Positions 20,435-30,800 of a stretch of DNA of 39,703 bases are shown piece after piece. The notes beneath the pieces are model-generated. The model was not told where the DNA came from. It ran no database searches and saw nothing but the letters and a program-made list of their open reading frames with translations. A program made the position numbers and the translations under genes. The stretch spans positions 1 to 39,703 of the forward strand of contig RFUY01000004.1 in the NCBI GenBank assembly GCA_009922705.1, in the 5' to 3' direction. Positions within the stretch are counted from its first letter, which is position 1, and each line of letters begins with the position of its first letter. The DNA is from Gammaproteobacteria bacterium (lineage in GTDB: Bacteria; Pseudomonadota; Gammaproteobacteria; Pseudomonadales; Litorivicinaceae).

Positions 20435-21760
20435 CTACAAAATATACCGTGATAAGTCTTCATCGTGGCTCAGTGCACTGAGTTTTCCATCGACGTAGGC
20501 GCGATCAATCTGAACCTCAGGACTCCCATCGAGGCCTGCGTCAAACAGCAGATCCTCGAGCAGTTTTTCCATCAGCGTATGGAGTCTTCGGGCGCCAATA
20601 TTTTCTGTCGTTTCGTTCACGTGGAAGGCGATATCTGCAAGTGCCGCAATGCCATCTTCAGTGAAGTCAACCGACACCCCTTCGACCTTGAGTAGCGCCT
20701 GATATTGATTGACTAAAGAGTGGTCTGGCTCGGTCAGAATTCGGGCGAAGTCCTCTGGTTTGAGAGCGCTGAGTTCGACTCGGATGGGCAGTCGGCCTTG
20801 CAGCTCGGGCACAAGATCTGAGGGCTTTGAAAGATGAAATGCGCCAGAGGCAATGAACAAGATGTGATCTGTCCGGACCGTACCCCATTTGGTTTGCACG
20901 GAAGTGCCTTCGATTAAGGGCAGTAAATCGCGTTGGACCCCTTCGCGACTGACATCGCCCCCTTGGGCATGCTCGCGACGGCAGACCTTGTCGATTTCAT
21001 CCAAAAAAACGATGCCACGGTTTTCAACCGCATCAATCGCTGCGCGTTTGATGTCGTCATCAGAGATAAGCCGTGCTGCTTCCTCCTCGGTGAGGAGTCG
21101 CAATGCCTCCCGAATCGGCAATCGACGCGTTTTCTTGCGATCTTGGCCGAACTTGGAAAACATATCCTGGAGTTGATTGGCCATATCCTCCATGCCCGGC
21201 GGAGACATGATGTCGACCCCGACGGGCTGTGCCCGGACGTTGACGTCGATTTCCTTATCGTCGAGCTCACCTTCACGTAGTTTTTTCCGAAACACTTGGC
21301 GTGCCCCGGATTGCTCTGCCGGCTGTTGTTTTGTGTCGCCTCGCGGTGGTGGCAGCAAAATATCGAGAATTTGATCTTCAGCGCGATCCGCAGCCTGGTC
21401 CCTGACGGTGTCCATGCGCTTTTCTCGCTCCGCCTTCATGGCCGTGCTGACCAAATCCCGAATGATCGAGTCGACATCCCGGCCCACATACCCCACTTCA
21501 GTAAATTTGGTGGCTTCAACCTTGAGGAAAGGCGCATCAGCCAGTTTGGCGAGTCGCCGCGCGATCTCCGTTTTTCCCACACCGGTTGGACCGATCATCA
21601 GGATATTCTTGGGGGTGACTTCTTGCGCGAGCTCTGCAGAGAGTTGCATTCGACGCCAGCGATTGCGCAGCGCGATGGCCACCGCGCGTTTGGCATCGGC
21701 TTGGCCAATGATGTGGCGATCGAGAGCGGCGACGATGGCCTTTGGCGATAAATCGGTCAT
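20435..21760 (-). CDS. hslU: ATP-dependent protease ATPase subunit HslU
   Basis: '[32 protein letters not shown]...[44 protein letters not shown]'. Confidence 0.98.
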   Translation of the reverse strand: MTDLSPKAIVAALDRHIIGQADAKRAVAIALRNRWRRMQLSAELAQEVTPKNILMIGPTGVGKTEIARRLAKLADAPFLKVEATKFTEVGYVGRDVDSIIRDLVSTAMKAEREKRMDTVRDQAADRAEDQILDILLPPPRGDTKQQPAEQSGARQVFRKKLREGELDDKEIDVNVRAQPVGVDIMSPPGMEDMANQLQDMFSKFGQDRKKTRRLPIREALRLLTEEEAARLISDDDIKRAAIDAVENRGIVFLDEIDKVCRREHAQGGDVSREGVQRDLLPLIEGTSVQTKWGTVRTDHILFIASGAFHLSKPSDLVPELQGRLPIRVELSALKPEDFARILTEPDHSLVNQYQALLKVEGVSVDFTEDGIAALADIAFHVNETTENIGARRLHTLMEKLLEDLLFDAGLDGSPEVQIDRAYVDGKLSALSHDEDLSRYIL

Positions 21761-22305
21761 GCCTTTATTAACTCATCCAAAGTAACGTGGTGATTGGTGT
21801 AGATGCAGATTTCCCCGGCGACCTTCAATGCTTCGGTGACAATCTCCTTGGCGGAAAGATCTGTCTGCCTGAGCAATGCTTTCGCCGCAGCCTGTGCGAA
21901 GGGACCGCCCGACCCAATGGCAATGAGTCCGTCTTCCGGCTCCATGACATCCCCGTTTCCAGTAATGATTAGGGAAGTCTCTGTATCGGCGACGGCAAGC
22001 AGCGCCTCGAGTCGCCGTAACATCCGATCAGAACGCCAGTCTTTGGCCAGTTCAACCGCGGCACGGGTTAGGTGTCCTTGGTGCTTTTCCAGTTTGGCCT
22101 CGAACCGTTCAAAGAGCGTAAAAGCGTCCGCAGTCCCGCCAGCAAACCCAGCAAGCACTTGGTCTCGATACAATCGACGGACCTTGCGCGCATTTCCTTT
22201 CATCACTGTGTTGCCCAGTGTGACTTGGCCGTCACCGCCGATCACGACGTGTTGACCGCGACGGACCGAGACGATTGTTGTGCCGTGAAATTGTTCCATA
22301 GCCAT
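21757..22305 (-). CDS. hslV: ATP-dependent protease proteolytic subunit HslV
   Basis: '[64 protein letters not shown]'. Confidence 0.98.
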   Translation of the reverse strand: MAMEQFHGTTIVSVRRGQHVVIGGDGQVTLGNTVMKGNARKVRRLYRDQVLAGFAGGTADAFTLFERFEAKLEKHQGHLTRAAVELAKDWRSDRMLRRLEALLAVADTETSLIITGNGDVMEPEDGLIAIGSGGPFAQAAAKALLRQTDLSAKEIVTEALKVAGEICIYTNHHVTLDELIKA

Positions 22306-22905
22306 TTAACGTACCTGAATTTGTAAGAAGTCGTGGCCGTTTTTCGCCAAGCGGTCTTTTGCAGACTCGAGGTCCCGGACCGACTCAAAAGGTCCCACGA
22401 CAACACGGTGCCAGCCACCATTATCGCTGCTGGCAGGAATGATCCGAGCTTGCATGTTTAAGAGCAGAAGCTCCACCCGAGTGCTTTCAGCATCGGAGGC
22501 GTTTCTGAAGGATGCCACCTGCACCAGTGTGGATTTGAGCTGTTTCGCAATCACTTCCTCGCGCGTCTCCGCCGGAGCGACATCGATGGCCACTTCATTT
22601 TTGACCAAGATGTCGTAGAACGTGAAGTGATTGGGGGGTGCATCAGGGACCTCTTGAATCGGGGCAATCGCCGATTCGGGGCGCGCACTGGCCGGCGGTG
22701 GAGGCGTCACCTGAGTCGCAGGTGTTGGCGCGGGTCGCGCGACGGGCGAAACCGCCTGATCTTCAGTCCGCTGACTCAACCAAATGAGCCCGACAGCCAC
22801 AGTCGCGATGACTAGCAAGCTCAGTGTGATCCCTAGGGCGGGACGCGGGCTGCGACTGGAGCCCCGTCGATGCTTCATTGCTTGCGACGAATAGTCTCGC
22901 ATCAC
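22306..22905 (-). CDS. SPOR domain protein (FtsN-like) with single TM segment
   Basis: TM near N-terminus, Pro/Ala-rich linker, 'TLVQVASFRNASDAESTRVELLLLNMQARIIPASSDNGGWHRVVVGPFESVRDLESAKDRLAKNG'. Confidence 0.85.
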   Translation of the reverse strand: MMRDYSSQAMKHRRGSSRSPRPALGITLSLLVIATVAVGLIWLSQRTEDQAVSPVARPAPTPATQVTPPPPASARPESAIAPIQEVPDAPPNHFTFYDILVKNEVAIDVAPAETREEVIAKQLKSTLVQVASFRNASDAESTRVELLLLNMQARIIPASSDNGGWHRVVVGPFESVRDLESAKDRLAKNGHDFLQIQVR

Positions 22906-24647
22906 ATGGCCTCTGGAGCGGACACGCCCAACAGAGACAGGCCATTTGCGAGCACCTGGCGAACGGCTTGGGCGACCGTCAATCGTGCGTCACGTTGTGC
23001 CAAGTCATCGACCAGTAACCGCGTGCCGTTGTACCAGCGATGGAAGGACGCGGCGAGTTCTTGCAAGTAGTAACACAACAAATGGGGTTCGAGGGAGTCA
23101 GCGGCGCGCCCTAGTGTCTCTTTGAATTGCCCAATCTGTTGGGCAATGTCGAGGACCTCTTGGCCTTCGATCGAGGCAAGGTGTGTCAGCCCGCGTGTGA
23201 GATCAAAGCTGGGTTGATCCTGTAACCCCTCGAGCACACGACAGATCCGCGCGTGTGCATATTGAATGTAGTACACCGGATTGTCTTTACTCTGGCTGGT
23301 CGCGAGGTCCAGATCAAAATCAAGATGCTGATCGGCTTTTCGCATCACATAAAAATAACGACAGGCATCGACGCCCACCTCTTCACGCAGTTCGCGGAGC
23401 GTCACAAAGCTGCCTGAGCGCGTCGACATTTGCACGCGTTCGCCGCCACGGTAGAGGATCGCAAATTGAACCAAGCGAATGGTCAAGCGGTCTGGGTCGT
23501 AGCCCAGGGCGCTCGCTGCCGCTTTCACACGTGTGATGTAGCCGTGATGGTCGGCTCCCCAGACATAGATCAATTCATCATAGCCACGACTGAATTTGTT
23601 GGCGATGTAGGCAATGTCGGACGCGAAGTAGGTGTATTCACCATTGTCTCGCTGGACCACGCGATCTTTGTCATCGCCGTAGGCTGTCGAACGAAACCAG
23701 AGGGCGCCTTTGTGCTGATAGAGGTGCCCGCCGGCCTCGAGGGTTGCGAGCGCGTCGGCGATGGCGCCAGAGCTGACGAGACTCGCTTCACTGAACCACT
23801 GAGAAAAGGTGACACCAAACTCACCTAAGTCATCACGAATATCGTCTTGGATTCGGGTGAGCGCAAGGTCAAAGGGGACCCGCCAGTCCTCGCCCAGGGC
23901 ATGCTTGATCGCCTGGATCCAGCTGTCAATGTGCGCATCTTTGGTCTCTTCACCATCAGCAACCAGTTGGCTCGTCAGTGATGCGATTGGACGCTCGAGG
24001 GATTCCCCGTGGGTATGAATCAGTTCTGCGGCGAGATCTTGGATGTAGGCGCCTTGGTAGCCGCCGAGTGGGAACTGAAGTGGGTGTCCGAGTGCTTCCA
24101 AGTAACGGATGTACACGCTAGCCCCCAAGATACTCATCTGCCGGCCTGCGTCATTCACGTAATATTCGGTCTCAACGGTATGCCCTGCGGCGCTCAGAAG
24201 ATTACTGAGGGTCGCGCCATAGGCTGCGCCACGACCATGTCCGACATGCAGCGGACCGGTCGGGTTGGCAGAGACGTATTCGACTTGAACCCGGCGTCCT
24301 GTCGATTCACCGCGACCGTAGCCTGATCCCTGTGTGAGACAGTCTTTGATGGGTTGGACTAAGGCATCTGCCTTTAACCGAATATTGATAAACCCCGGTC
24401 CAGCGATCTCGACGCCAGCAATCTGTGGATGGTTTGGCAGTTGGTTCACAAGCTGCTCAGCCAATTGTCGTGGAGCCAGCCCCAGGGCTTTGGCGTGCAG
24501 GAGGGCAACATTGGTTGCGAAATCACCGTGTGCCGGATCTCGTGTGGCTTCCACATGAACAGGTCGTCGCGCATCCTCAGTCAACTGGCCGCGTGCCATG
24601 AGTTGATCCAAGACCGCTTCAAAAAGCGACGTGATCTGCTCTTTCAT
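22902..24647 (-). CDS. argS: Arginyl-tRNA synthetase
   Basis: 'VEYVSANPTGPLHVGHGRGAAYGATLSNLLSAAGHTVETEYYVNDAGRQM...YHKGA-type...MSTRSGSFVTLRELREEVG'. ATG at 24647 preferred (MKEQITSLFEAVL). Confidence 0.97.
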   Translation of the reverse strand: MKEQITSLFEAVLDQLMARGQLTEDARRPVHVEATRDPAHGDFATNVALLHAKALGLAPRQLAEQLVNQLPNHPQIAGVEIAGPGFINIRLKADALVQPIKDCLTQGSGYGRGESTGRRVQVEYVSANPTGPLHVGHGRGAAYGATLSNLLSAAGHTVETEYYVNDAGRQMSILGASVYIRYLEALGHPLQFPLGGYQGAYIQDLAAELIHTHGESLERPIASLTSQLVADGEETKDAHIDSWIQAIKHALGEDWRVPFDLALTRIQDDIRDDLGEFGVTFSQWFSEASLVSSGAIADALATLEAGGHLYQHKGALWFRSTAYGDDKDRVVQRDNGEYTYFASDIAYIANKFSRGYDELIYVWGADHHGYITRVKAAASALGYDPDRLTIRLVQFAILYRGGERVQMSTRSGSFVTLRELREEVGVDACRYFYVMRKADQHLDFDLDLATSQSKDNPVYYIQYAHARICRVLEGLQDQPSFDLTRGLTHLASIEGQEVLDIAQQIGQFKETLGRAADSLEPHLLCYYLQELAASFHRWYNGTRLLVDDLAQRDARLTVAQAVRQVLANGLSLLGVSAPEAM

Positions 24648-24681
24648 AGTGTCCCTCCGAATTAAGGGCGGCAGTGTAGCA

Positions 24682-26613
24682 CTACCATAGATCCCAAGGG
24701 TCGACATCCAGCTGAATCAGGACTTTTCCGGCCCGTCGATACAACCAGGGTCCGGTCGCACGAAGCGCACGATGCAGCGCGCCGCGTTCACCCACGACCA
24801 CACATTGCGCATGATATTGCCGGTTGCGACGTTCCATCGGCGCTGGCGCCGGTCCCAGCACTTGCACGTCCTGACCCTTGAGTGACGATGCGATTGGCGC
24901 AAGTGCGGCGAGTGTTGCATTGGGGTCCGGGCCTCGCGCACGAAGCACGGCAAGGTGGGTGGTGGGTGGCCACCCCATTTGCTGACGTTCAGTCAACATG
25001 GCTCGCGCCAATGCATCGTAGTCCTGGCCGAGGAGCAACGGGAACCAAGGGGACTCTGGTCGATGCGTTTGAATCAAAACCTGCCCACGGACATCCCGGC
25101 GACCGGCGCGCCCGGCAACCTGTGTGAGTAATTGACTGAAATGCTCGAGGCTTCGAAAGTCTGTGCCCAAAAGTCCTTGGTCTGCATCGGCAACGATCAC
25201 CGTTGTGAGGCGATCAAAGTCATGGCCCTTCGCGAGCATCTGTGTGCCAACCAGGATGCAGGGCTCGCCGGCAAGGACTGGAGCGAGGAGTGCCTCAAAG
25301 GCACGCTTGCGAACCGTTGAATCACGATCCACCCGAATGACAGGGGTTTCGGAGAAGTGCTGACTGAGCTGATCGGCGAGTCGCTCGGTCCCCTCACCAA
25401 GGCGGAGCAACTCCGGATGACCACAGTTTGGACAGTGAGGCGGTAGGGCCTGCCGGGTGTCACAGTGATGACACCAGAGGGTCCGGGGATGCTGATGGAC
25501 TGACGGTTTCGCGTCGCAGTGTCGGCAGGTCGGGCTCCAGCCACACTCCCCGCAATACAGCACGGGTGCGTAGCCCCGTCGATTGAGAAATACCAAGGCT
25601 TGTTCTTGACGCTGCAGCGTGTGTTCGATGGCATGCAGTGCGGCTTGCGTCAGGCCGTCTTTCGGGCGATCTGCACGTGCATCGATGAGCCGAAGCGTCG
25701 GCGCCTCAATCCCGGAGGCGCGGCTTGGTAATCTTAGACGTTGGTAACGCCCCTGATTGGCCTGCACCCAACTTTCCAGTGAAGGGGTTGCTGAGGCGAG
25801 CACGATAGGGCAGTTCGCCTGCTTCGCACGCATGACGGCGAGATCCCGCGCTGAGTAGGAGCCATCATGCTCTTCGTCGACCAAAATCAGTCCGAGTCGC
25901 GGCAGTGGTGTGAGCAGGCAAGATCGGGTACCGATCAGGAGGTCAATCTCGCCCTGCTGGGCCGCGATAAAGGCGCGGGCGCGCTCCAGCGGTGTTCGTC
26001 CAGAGTGCATGACTTGGTAGCGCCCAGACAACTGCTCAGCGATGCGTTCGGCAAGACGTCCGGTCAATCCAATCTCTGGGATTAAGAGCAGTGTCTGCTG
26101 ACCCGTGGCAATCGCTGCATGGATCGCATCGATGAACACTTGGGTCTTCCCTGATCCAGTGACGCCTTGCAACAGGATTGGACGAAACTGTCCCAAGGCA
26201 CCACTGATCGTGTCGATGGCGTCGCCTTGCGCTTGGGTTCGAGAGAACTGGCTGCGCTGACCGTGCCCCTCCAGACTAACGGCCTTGGGTGTCGGTTTGC
26301 CCTCTCGTAGTGGCTTTGGTAATCCACCAAGGACCAGATCGCCTGGCGCGGCAAAGTAGTATCGGGCCGCGAATGCCGCAAGCGCGAGACTGCCCGGATC
26401 CACTAGGGGAGTCTCATCGAGACAGGCTTCGATCGGTTTGATGGGTTCGTGATGATCCGATAGTTCTCCGGGTCCTGCGACCAACCCCACAACGCTGCGG
26501 TGGCCAAGGGGGACGCGTACCCGGCAACCGGGCTCAATTGGCGTCGATGCAGAATAGGTCAAGGGCCCTGAAAATGGCCCTGGAACAAACACTTGAGTGA
26601 AAAAACCAGTCAT
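24682..26613 (-). CDS. priA: Primosomal protein N' (replication restart helicase PriA)
   Basis: 'LLQGVTGSGKTQVFIDAI...ILVDEEHDGSY...LVFLNRRGYAPVLYCGECGWSPTCRHCDAKPSVHQHPRTLWCHHC' (helicase motifs plus zinc-binding Cys clusters). Confidence 0.97.
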   Translation of the reverse strand: MTGFFTQVFVPGPFSGPLTYSASTPIEPGCRVRVPLGHRSVVGLVAGPGELSDHHEPIKPIEACLDETPLVDPGSLALAAFAARYYFAAPGDLVLGGLPKPLREGKPTPKAVSLEGHGQRSQFSRTQAQGDAIDTISGALGQFRPILLQGVTGSGKTQVFIDAIHAAIATGQQTLLLIPEIGLTGRLAERIAEQLSGRYQVMHSGRTPLERARAFIAAQQGEIDLLIGTRSCLLTPLPRLGLILVDEEHDGSYSARDLAVMRAKQANCPIVLASATPSLESWVQANQGRYQRLRLPSRASGIEAPTLRLIDARADRPKDGLTQAALHAIEHTLQRQEQALVFLNRRGYAPVLYCGECGWSPTCRHCDAKPSVHQHPRTLWCHHCDTRQALPPHCPNCGHPELLRLGEGTERLADQLSQHFSETPVIRVDRDSTVRKRAFEALLAPVLAGEPCILVGTQMLAKGHDFDRLTTVIVADADQGLLGTDFRSLEHFSQLLTQVAGRAGRRDVRGQVLIQTHRPESPWFPLLLGQDYDALARAMLTERQQMGWPPTTHLAVLRARGPDPNATLAALAPIASSLKGQDVQVLGPAPAPMERRNRQYHAQCVVVGERGALHRALRATGPWLYRRAGKVLIQLDVDPWDLW

Positions 26614-26728
26614 GACGCTTCCGTCTGTCCAGGAGTCTTGCTAGACTCCGCGCCCCGAAACGTAGATGCGGTCGTTGGCGCGAGATGTGGCCAATAGTGC
26701 GGCATTGATCATAACCTGAGGATTCAAG

Positions 26729-26944
26729 ATGAAAGCGGATATCCATCCAGCGTACACCGAGATTAAGGTCACATGCAGTTGCGGTGCGACCTATCCGACT
26801 CGGTCGACTCGTGGTCAAGACTTTACAGTGGACGTCTGCCAAGAGTGTCACCCGTTCTACACCGGAAAGCAAAAGGTCTTGGATACAGGTGGTCGGATTG
26901 ATCGCTTCAACAAGCGCTTTGGTGGCCGGACGCTGTCACGCTAA
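26729..26944 (+). CDS. rpmE: 50S ribosomal protein L31 (zinc-binding Cys type)
   Basis: '[64 protein letters not shown]'. Confidence 0.97.
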   Translation: MKADIHPAYTEIKVTCSCGATYPTRSTRGQDFTVDVCQECHPFYTGKQKVLDTGGRIDRFNKRFGGRTLSR

Positions 26945-26948
26945 TGCC

Positions 26949-27677
26949 ATGACGACCAGGAGAATCTTCACCTGGTCGTTTGTTTTCTCGATTGCGGCGT
27001 CCGCCGCTTTCGCGCAATGCCCACCTCCCCCGAAGACAGCGACGCAACAGACTATCGAGCGGATTGTCGATGGCGACACAGTCGTGTTGGTCGGCGGAGA
27101 TCGTGTTCGGATCTTGGGCTTCAACACCTTTGAACGAAAAGACCCCGGCCAACGCGGGACCTATGCGCAAGCGGCATCCGGCTACGTGACGACGCATGCG
27201 CTGGGGCAGCTGGCGACCCTCTCGCCCTTTCCCTACCGACGCGATCGTCATGGGCGTATCTTGGCGCATGTGTGGGTTGAAGGTCAGCATTTGGCCGAAT
27301 CCGTCCTCAAGCAAGGCCTTGGATTCGCTGTTGCGGTTCCACCGTTAACCGAGCATGCAGCCTGTTTATCGGCGGCTGAAAAGGAGGCGCGGCGTGCTCG
27401 TCGGGGGTTATGGAAAGAGGCACTGGCGCCGATGCCTGCGGCGTCTCTGAAGCGCGGTGGCTTTGCGGTGGTGGAAGGCACTGTCACGCGGGTCGATCAA
27501 CAGACGGTGTGGTTGGGGCCTCAGTTTGCAGTGACCCTCCCTCAAGATCTGTTCGTAGAAATGGGCGCTCGGATTGAAGTCCGCGGCTGGATTCGGTCTC
27601 CAAAGTCCACAGACCGTCCGCCGATTTTTCGGTTACCGCTCGGGCATCCCGCGAACCTACAGCGGCTGTCGCCTTAA
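26949..27677 (+). CDS. Secreted staphylococcal nuclease-like (SNase/TNase family) protein
   Basis: Signal peptide 'MTTRRIFTWSFVFSIAASAAFAQC', 'IERIVDGDTVVLVGGDRVRILGFNTFERKDP...YRRDRHGRILAHVWVEGQHLAESVLKQGLG'. Confidence 0.88.
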   Translation: MTTRRIFTWSFVFSIAASAAFAQCPPPPKTATQQTIERIVDGDTVVLVGGDRVRILGFNTFERKDPGQRGTYAQAASGYVTTHALGQLATLSPFPYRRDRHGRILAHVWVEGQHLAESVLKQGLGFAVAVPPLTEHAACLSAAEKEARRARRGLWKEALAPMPAASLKRGGFAVVEGTVTRVDQQTVWLGPQFAVTLPQDLFVEMGARIEVRGWIRSPKSTDRPPIFRLPLGHPANLQRLSP

Positions 27678-30109
27678 AAGAGTTGTTGTGGGCTGGTGAT
27701 GACCCGCTCGCCATCTTGGCCAGAGACAATTGGCGTGCTGTTGTCGGATCCTGGGCTTGGCGGCGGATTCTCGGCGAGAAAATATTCACGAATTGCATTT
27801 CCAACATTGGCGCCGGCTAGGACCCCAGTGTCCGCGTGAATTCGGGCTGAGATGATTCCCGGCGGTGGTGCAGGACGTAATTCTGGCTGTCCTGCCAAGG
27901 CTGTTTCCATGAACTCAATCCAGATTGGCAGGGCGGCTCGTCCCCCGTATTCCGCGCGTCCCAGGGTTTTCGGTTGATCGAAGCCCACCCAAACAGAGGC
28001 AACTACAGAAGGATGATAGCCATTGAACCAGGCATCAACCTGATCATTCGTGGTCCCGGTTTTTCCGGCGATGTCCCGACGGCCCAATGAGGTCGCGCGC
28101 TTAGCAGTCCCGACCTGGATCACATCACGCAACATGTCGTCCATCAAAAACTGGATGCGTGCATCAAGCACACGCGGCGCAATGCTGCCCCCAAGATCGA
28201 GATCGATCAGGGTTGAGGTGGCGGGCCGTAATCGATTGTCAAATAACGGATCCATGGACACAGGTCGGCCTGCGCAGTCGGTGCGGCAGACGGTGACTGG
28301 CTTGGTGTGATAAAGCACTTCGCCTGTTGCGGATTCGATCCGGTCGATGAGGTGATGGCCGACTCGATACCCTCCGTTGGCATAAATTGCATACACCTCT
28401 GCCATTTGTAGCGGGGTCAATGAAGCCGTCCCTAACGAAAGACTTAAATCTCGAGGGAGCGCCTCCGACGGGAGTCCAACGCGCTCAGCGATTTGCAGGA
28501 GTCGGTCGAGCCCTAATTCGCGCGCCAATCTCACCGACACTAAGTTACGGCTACGATAGAGCGCAGTACGCAATCGCGTGGGCCCGAGGAAATCGCCGCC
28601 GGAGTTTTGAGGACGCCAGTCGGTCGCGCCTTCGGTCTGATCAAACACCACGGGTGCGTCATTAATGAGGGTGGCCGGCGTCATGCCCGCCTCCAAGGCG
28701 GCTGTATAAATCAGTGGCTTAAATCCTGAGCCGACTTGCCGTCCACCCTGAATGGCGCGATTGAACTTGGAGTCAAAATAGTTAAAGCCACCGACCATCG
28801 CCCGAATCGCACCGGTGTTCGGGTCCAGCGCCACCATGCCCGCTTCGACCTCGGGCTGTTGTGCTAACACCCACTCGCCTCTGAGCCTTGTAATGCGGAC
28901 CAGGTCTCCGGCACTCACCAAGGTACGCGCATCGCGGATCTCAGGCCCCAAGCTATTCACACTGCGATATGTGCGCGCCCAGGCAAAGCCACTGGCCGCG
29001 ATACTGATGGACTCCCCATTTTTTCGGATCACATCGATGCGTCGATCGGTCACGCCGCTGACAACAGCGGGTTCTAAAAGTCCGATGGTTTCGAGATCAG
29101 CCAATGCGGTAAGCCACGCATCGCGGTCAGGTCCTGGAAGTGTCCCTTCAATACCTCGCCAGCCGTGGCGTTGGTCATACTCCAACAGTCCATGGGTAAC
29201 TGCATCTTGGGCCGCGGCTTGCCATGCACCACGCACCGTCGTGTAGATCCGCAGGCCATCGGTGTACGCGCGATCACCAAACATCTCGAGCGCAATCCGC
29301 CGCGCCTCCTCGGCGACATAAGGTGCATTTAAGTCGAGTGGAATCCCATGGATTCTCGCCGTGACGGGTGCCGCTAGGGCACGTGTGAGTTGTTCACTGT
29401 CGATAAAGCCCAGCTTATGCATCCGCCCTAAAATCCAGTCACGCCGTTCAAGCGCGCGTTGTGGATTGGCAATGGGGTTGTATTTTGAGGGTGCTTTCGG
29501 GAGCCCTGCGATCATAGCGTATTGCGGCAGGGTGAGCGTATCGAGGTCTTGGCCGTAATAAATTTGTGCCGCGGCAGCTACTCCATACGCACGTTGTCCA
29601 AGGAAGATGACATTAAAGTACAGCTCAAGAATTTCATCCTTCGTGAGGGTACGTTCGATCTCGAGTGCTAGCAGGATTTCCCGGAATTTACGCGCGAAGG
29701 TCCGCTCATGGCTCAGGAAGTAGTTTTTTGCCACCTGCATGGTAATTGTGGATCCACCGGATTGAATTTGTCCGGTGGAGATCAACTCCCAAGCAGCCCT
29801 GGCCAGGCCTGCTGGGTCAATGCCAACGTGGTCTCTAAAATTGTCGTCTTCTGCCGCTAAAAATGCGCGCACCAGGTCTAGTGGGACCTCGTTGATCTGC
29901 ACCGGATCTCGACGTTTCTCGCCGAATTGTGCGATCAAGAGTCCGTCTTCGGTCAGGATTTGCAGCGGTGTTTGCAGTTGCACCGTTTTCAGCATCTGGA
30001 CATCGGGTAAGCTCGGCTTCAGGTACACATACGCGCCCATCATGGCGACGCCGCCCACCAATAGGAACGTCAAACCGAGACTTGCTGTGATCCGAATCAG
30101 TGCGCGCAC
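27674..30109 (-). CDS. mrcA: Penicillin-binding protein 1A (bifunctional transglycosylase/transpeptidase)
   Basis: 'FLAAEDDNFRDHVGIDPAGLARAAWELISTGQIQSGGSTITMQVAKNYFL...RQVGSGFKPLIYTAAL...SRN...AGKTGTTND'. Confidence 0.97.
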   Translation of the reverse strand: MRALIRITASLGLTFLLVGGVAMMGAYVYLKPSLPDVQMLKTVQLQTPLQILTEDGLLIAQFGEKRRDPVQINEVPLDLVRAFLAAEDDNFRDHVGIDPAGLARAAWELISTGQIQSGGSTITMQVAKNYFLSHERTFARKFREILLALEIERTLTKDEILELYFNVIFLGQRAYGVAAAAQIYYGQDLDTLTLPQYAMIAGLPKAPSKYNPIANPQRALERRDWILGRMHKLGFIDSEQLTRALAAPVTARIHGIPLDLNAPYVAEEARRIALEMFGDRAYTDGLRIYTTVRGAWQAAAQDAVTHGLLEYDQRHGWRGIEGTLPGPDRDAWLTALADLETIGLLEPAVVSGVTDRRIDVIRKNGESISIAASGFAWARTYRSVNSLGPEIRDARTLVSAGDLVRITRLRGEWVLAQQPEVEAGMVALDPNTGAIRAMVGGFNYFDSKFNRAIQGGRQVGSGFKPLIYTAALEAGMTPATLINDAPVVFDQTEGATDWRPQNSGGDFLGPTRLRTALYRSRNLVSVRLARELGLDRLLQIAERVGLPSEALPRDLSLSLGTASLTPLQMAEVYAIYANGGYRVGHHLIDRIESATGEVLYHTKPVTVCRTDCAGRPVSMDPLFDNRLRPATSTLIDLDLGGSIAPRVLDARIQFLMDDMLRDVIQVGTAKRATSLGRRDIAGKTGTTNDQVDAWFNGYHPSVVASVWVGFDQPKTLGRAEYGGRAALPIWIEFMETALAGQPELRPAPPPGIISARIHADTGVLAGANVGNAIREYFLAENPPPSPGSDNSTPIVSGQDGERVITSPQQLF

Positions 30110-30206
30110 GAGCCCTCCCCTGAACGAGGTTGAGTGTACCTAAAATCAAAGTCCAATAGCGGCTGACACAGTGCTTTTTCCTGCTTCCCTCTACGCAGGA
30201 GGCGCT

Positions 30207-30800
30207 ATGGAAGAGATTCAATCCGCGAACCCATGGTACTGGTTGACCGATCTTGGCTTTTGTCTCGTGACGCCCGAGAGCGGGCGATCCTCATGGGTCG
30301 ATTACGAGGCATGGCCACCTGCGGGGCTTGTAACCGGCGATTGCGTCCTAACGGAGGCATGGGTTCGTCGGCGCTCTGTTTCCTGTGATCGACAGCCTTG
30401 GCGGCCGTATCGATTGTGGCAACAGTTAGGTTTGAGTACGCCACTGTCTGGGGTTGATGTGGTTCGGGTCAGCGCAGCGCTCTTGGGGGTTGTAGAGCTT
30501 GCACCCGAAGCACCCGAGCCCTTGTGGTCATGGTTGGCTGACAGTGCTGGTTGTCGATTGATTCCGGAGGCAGAGTGGTGTGTGCATTGCGGTACACGGC
30601 CCTGGGTGGCTGCTGTCTGGTCCTCTGGATCACAGACAGTTGTCGCGCGCCGGGAGTCGCATGGTCTGTCTCGGGTTACCCACTGGCCCACGGACGAGCA
30701 CACCGCGATTCGGCAACAGCAATGGCTGTTTCGGGAAGAGCTCGAGACGTTGACCCCGCTACGGTTGTACAAAGAGGGCGTACATGTCGGCCTTGCCTGA
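30207..30800 (+). CDS. Uncharacterised Trp-rich protein in the pilM/hofM position
   Basis: 197-aa ORF with strong Shine-Dalgarno AGGAGG before ATG at 30207; first gene of the pilNOPQ-like run, divergent from ponA. No PilM actin-fold motif recognised. Confidence 0.7.
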   Translation: MEEIQSANPWYWLTDLGFCLVTPESGRSSWVDYEAWPPAGLVTGDCVLTEAWVRRRSVSCDRQPWRPYRLWQQLGLSTPLSGVDVVRVSAALLGVVELAPEAPEPLWSWLADSAGCRLIPEAEWCVHCGTRPWVAAVWSSGSQTVVARRESHGLSRVTHWPTDEHTAIRQQQWLFREELETLTPLRLYKEGVHVGLA

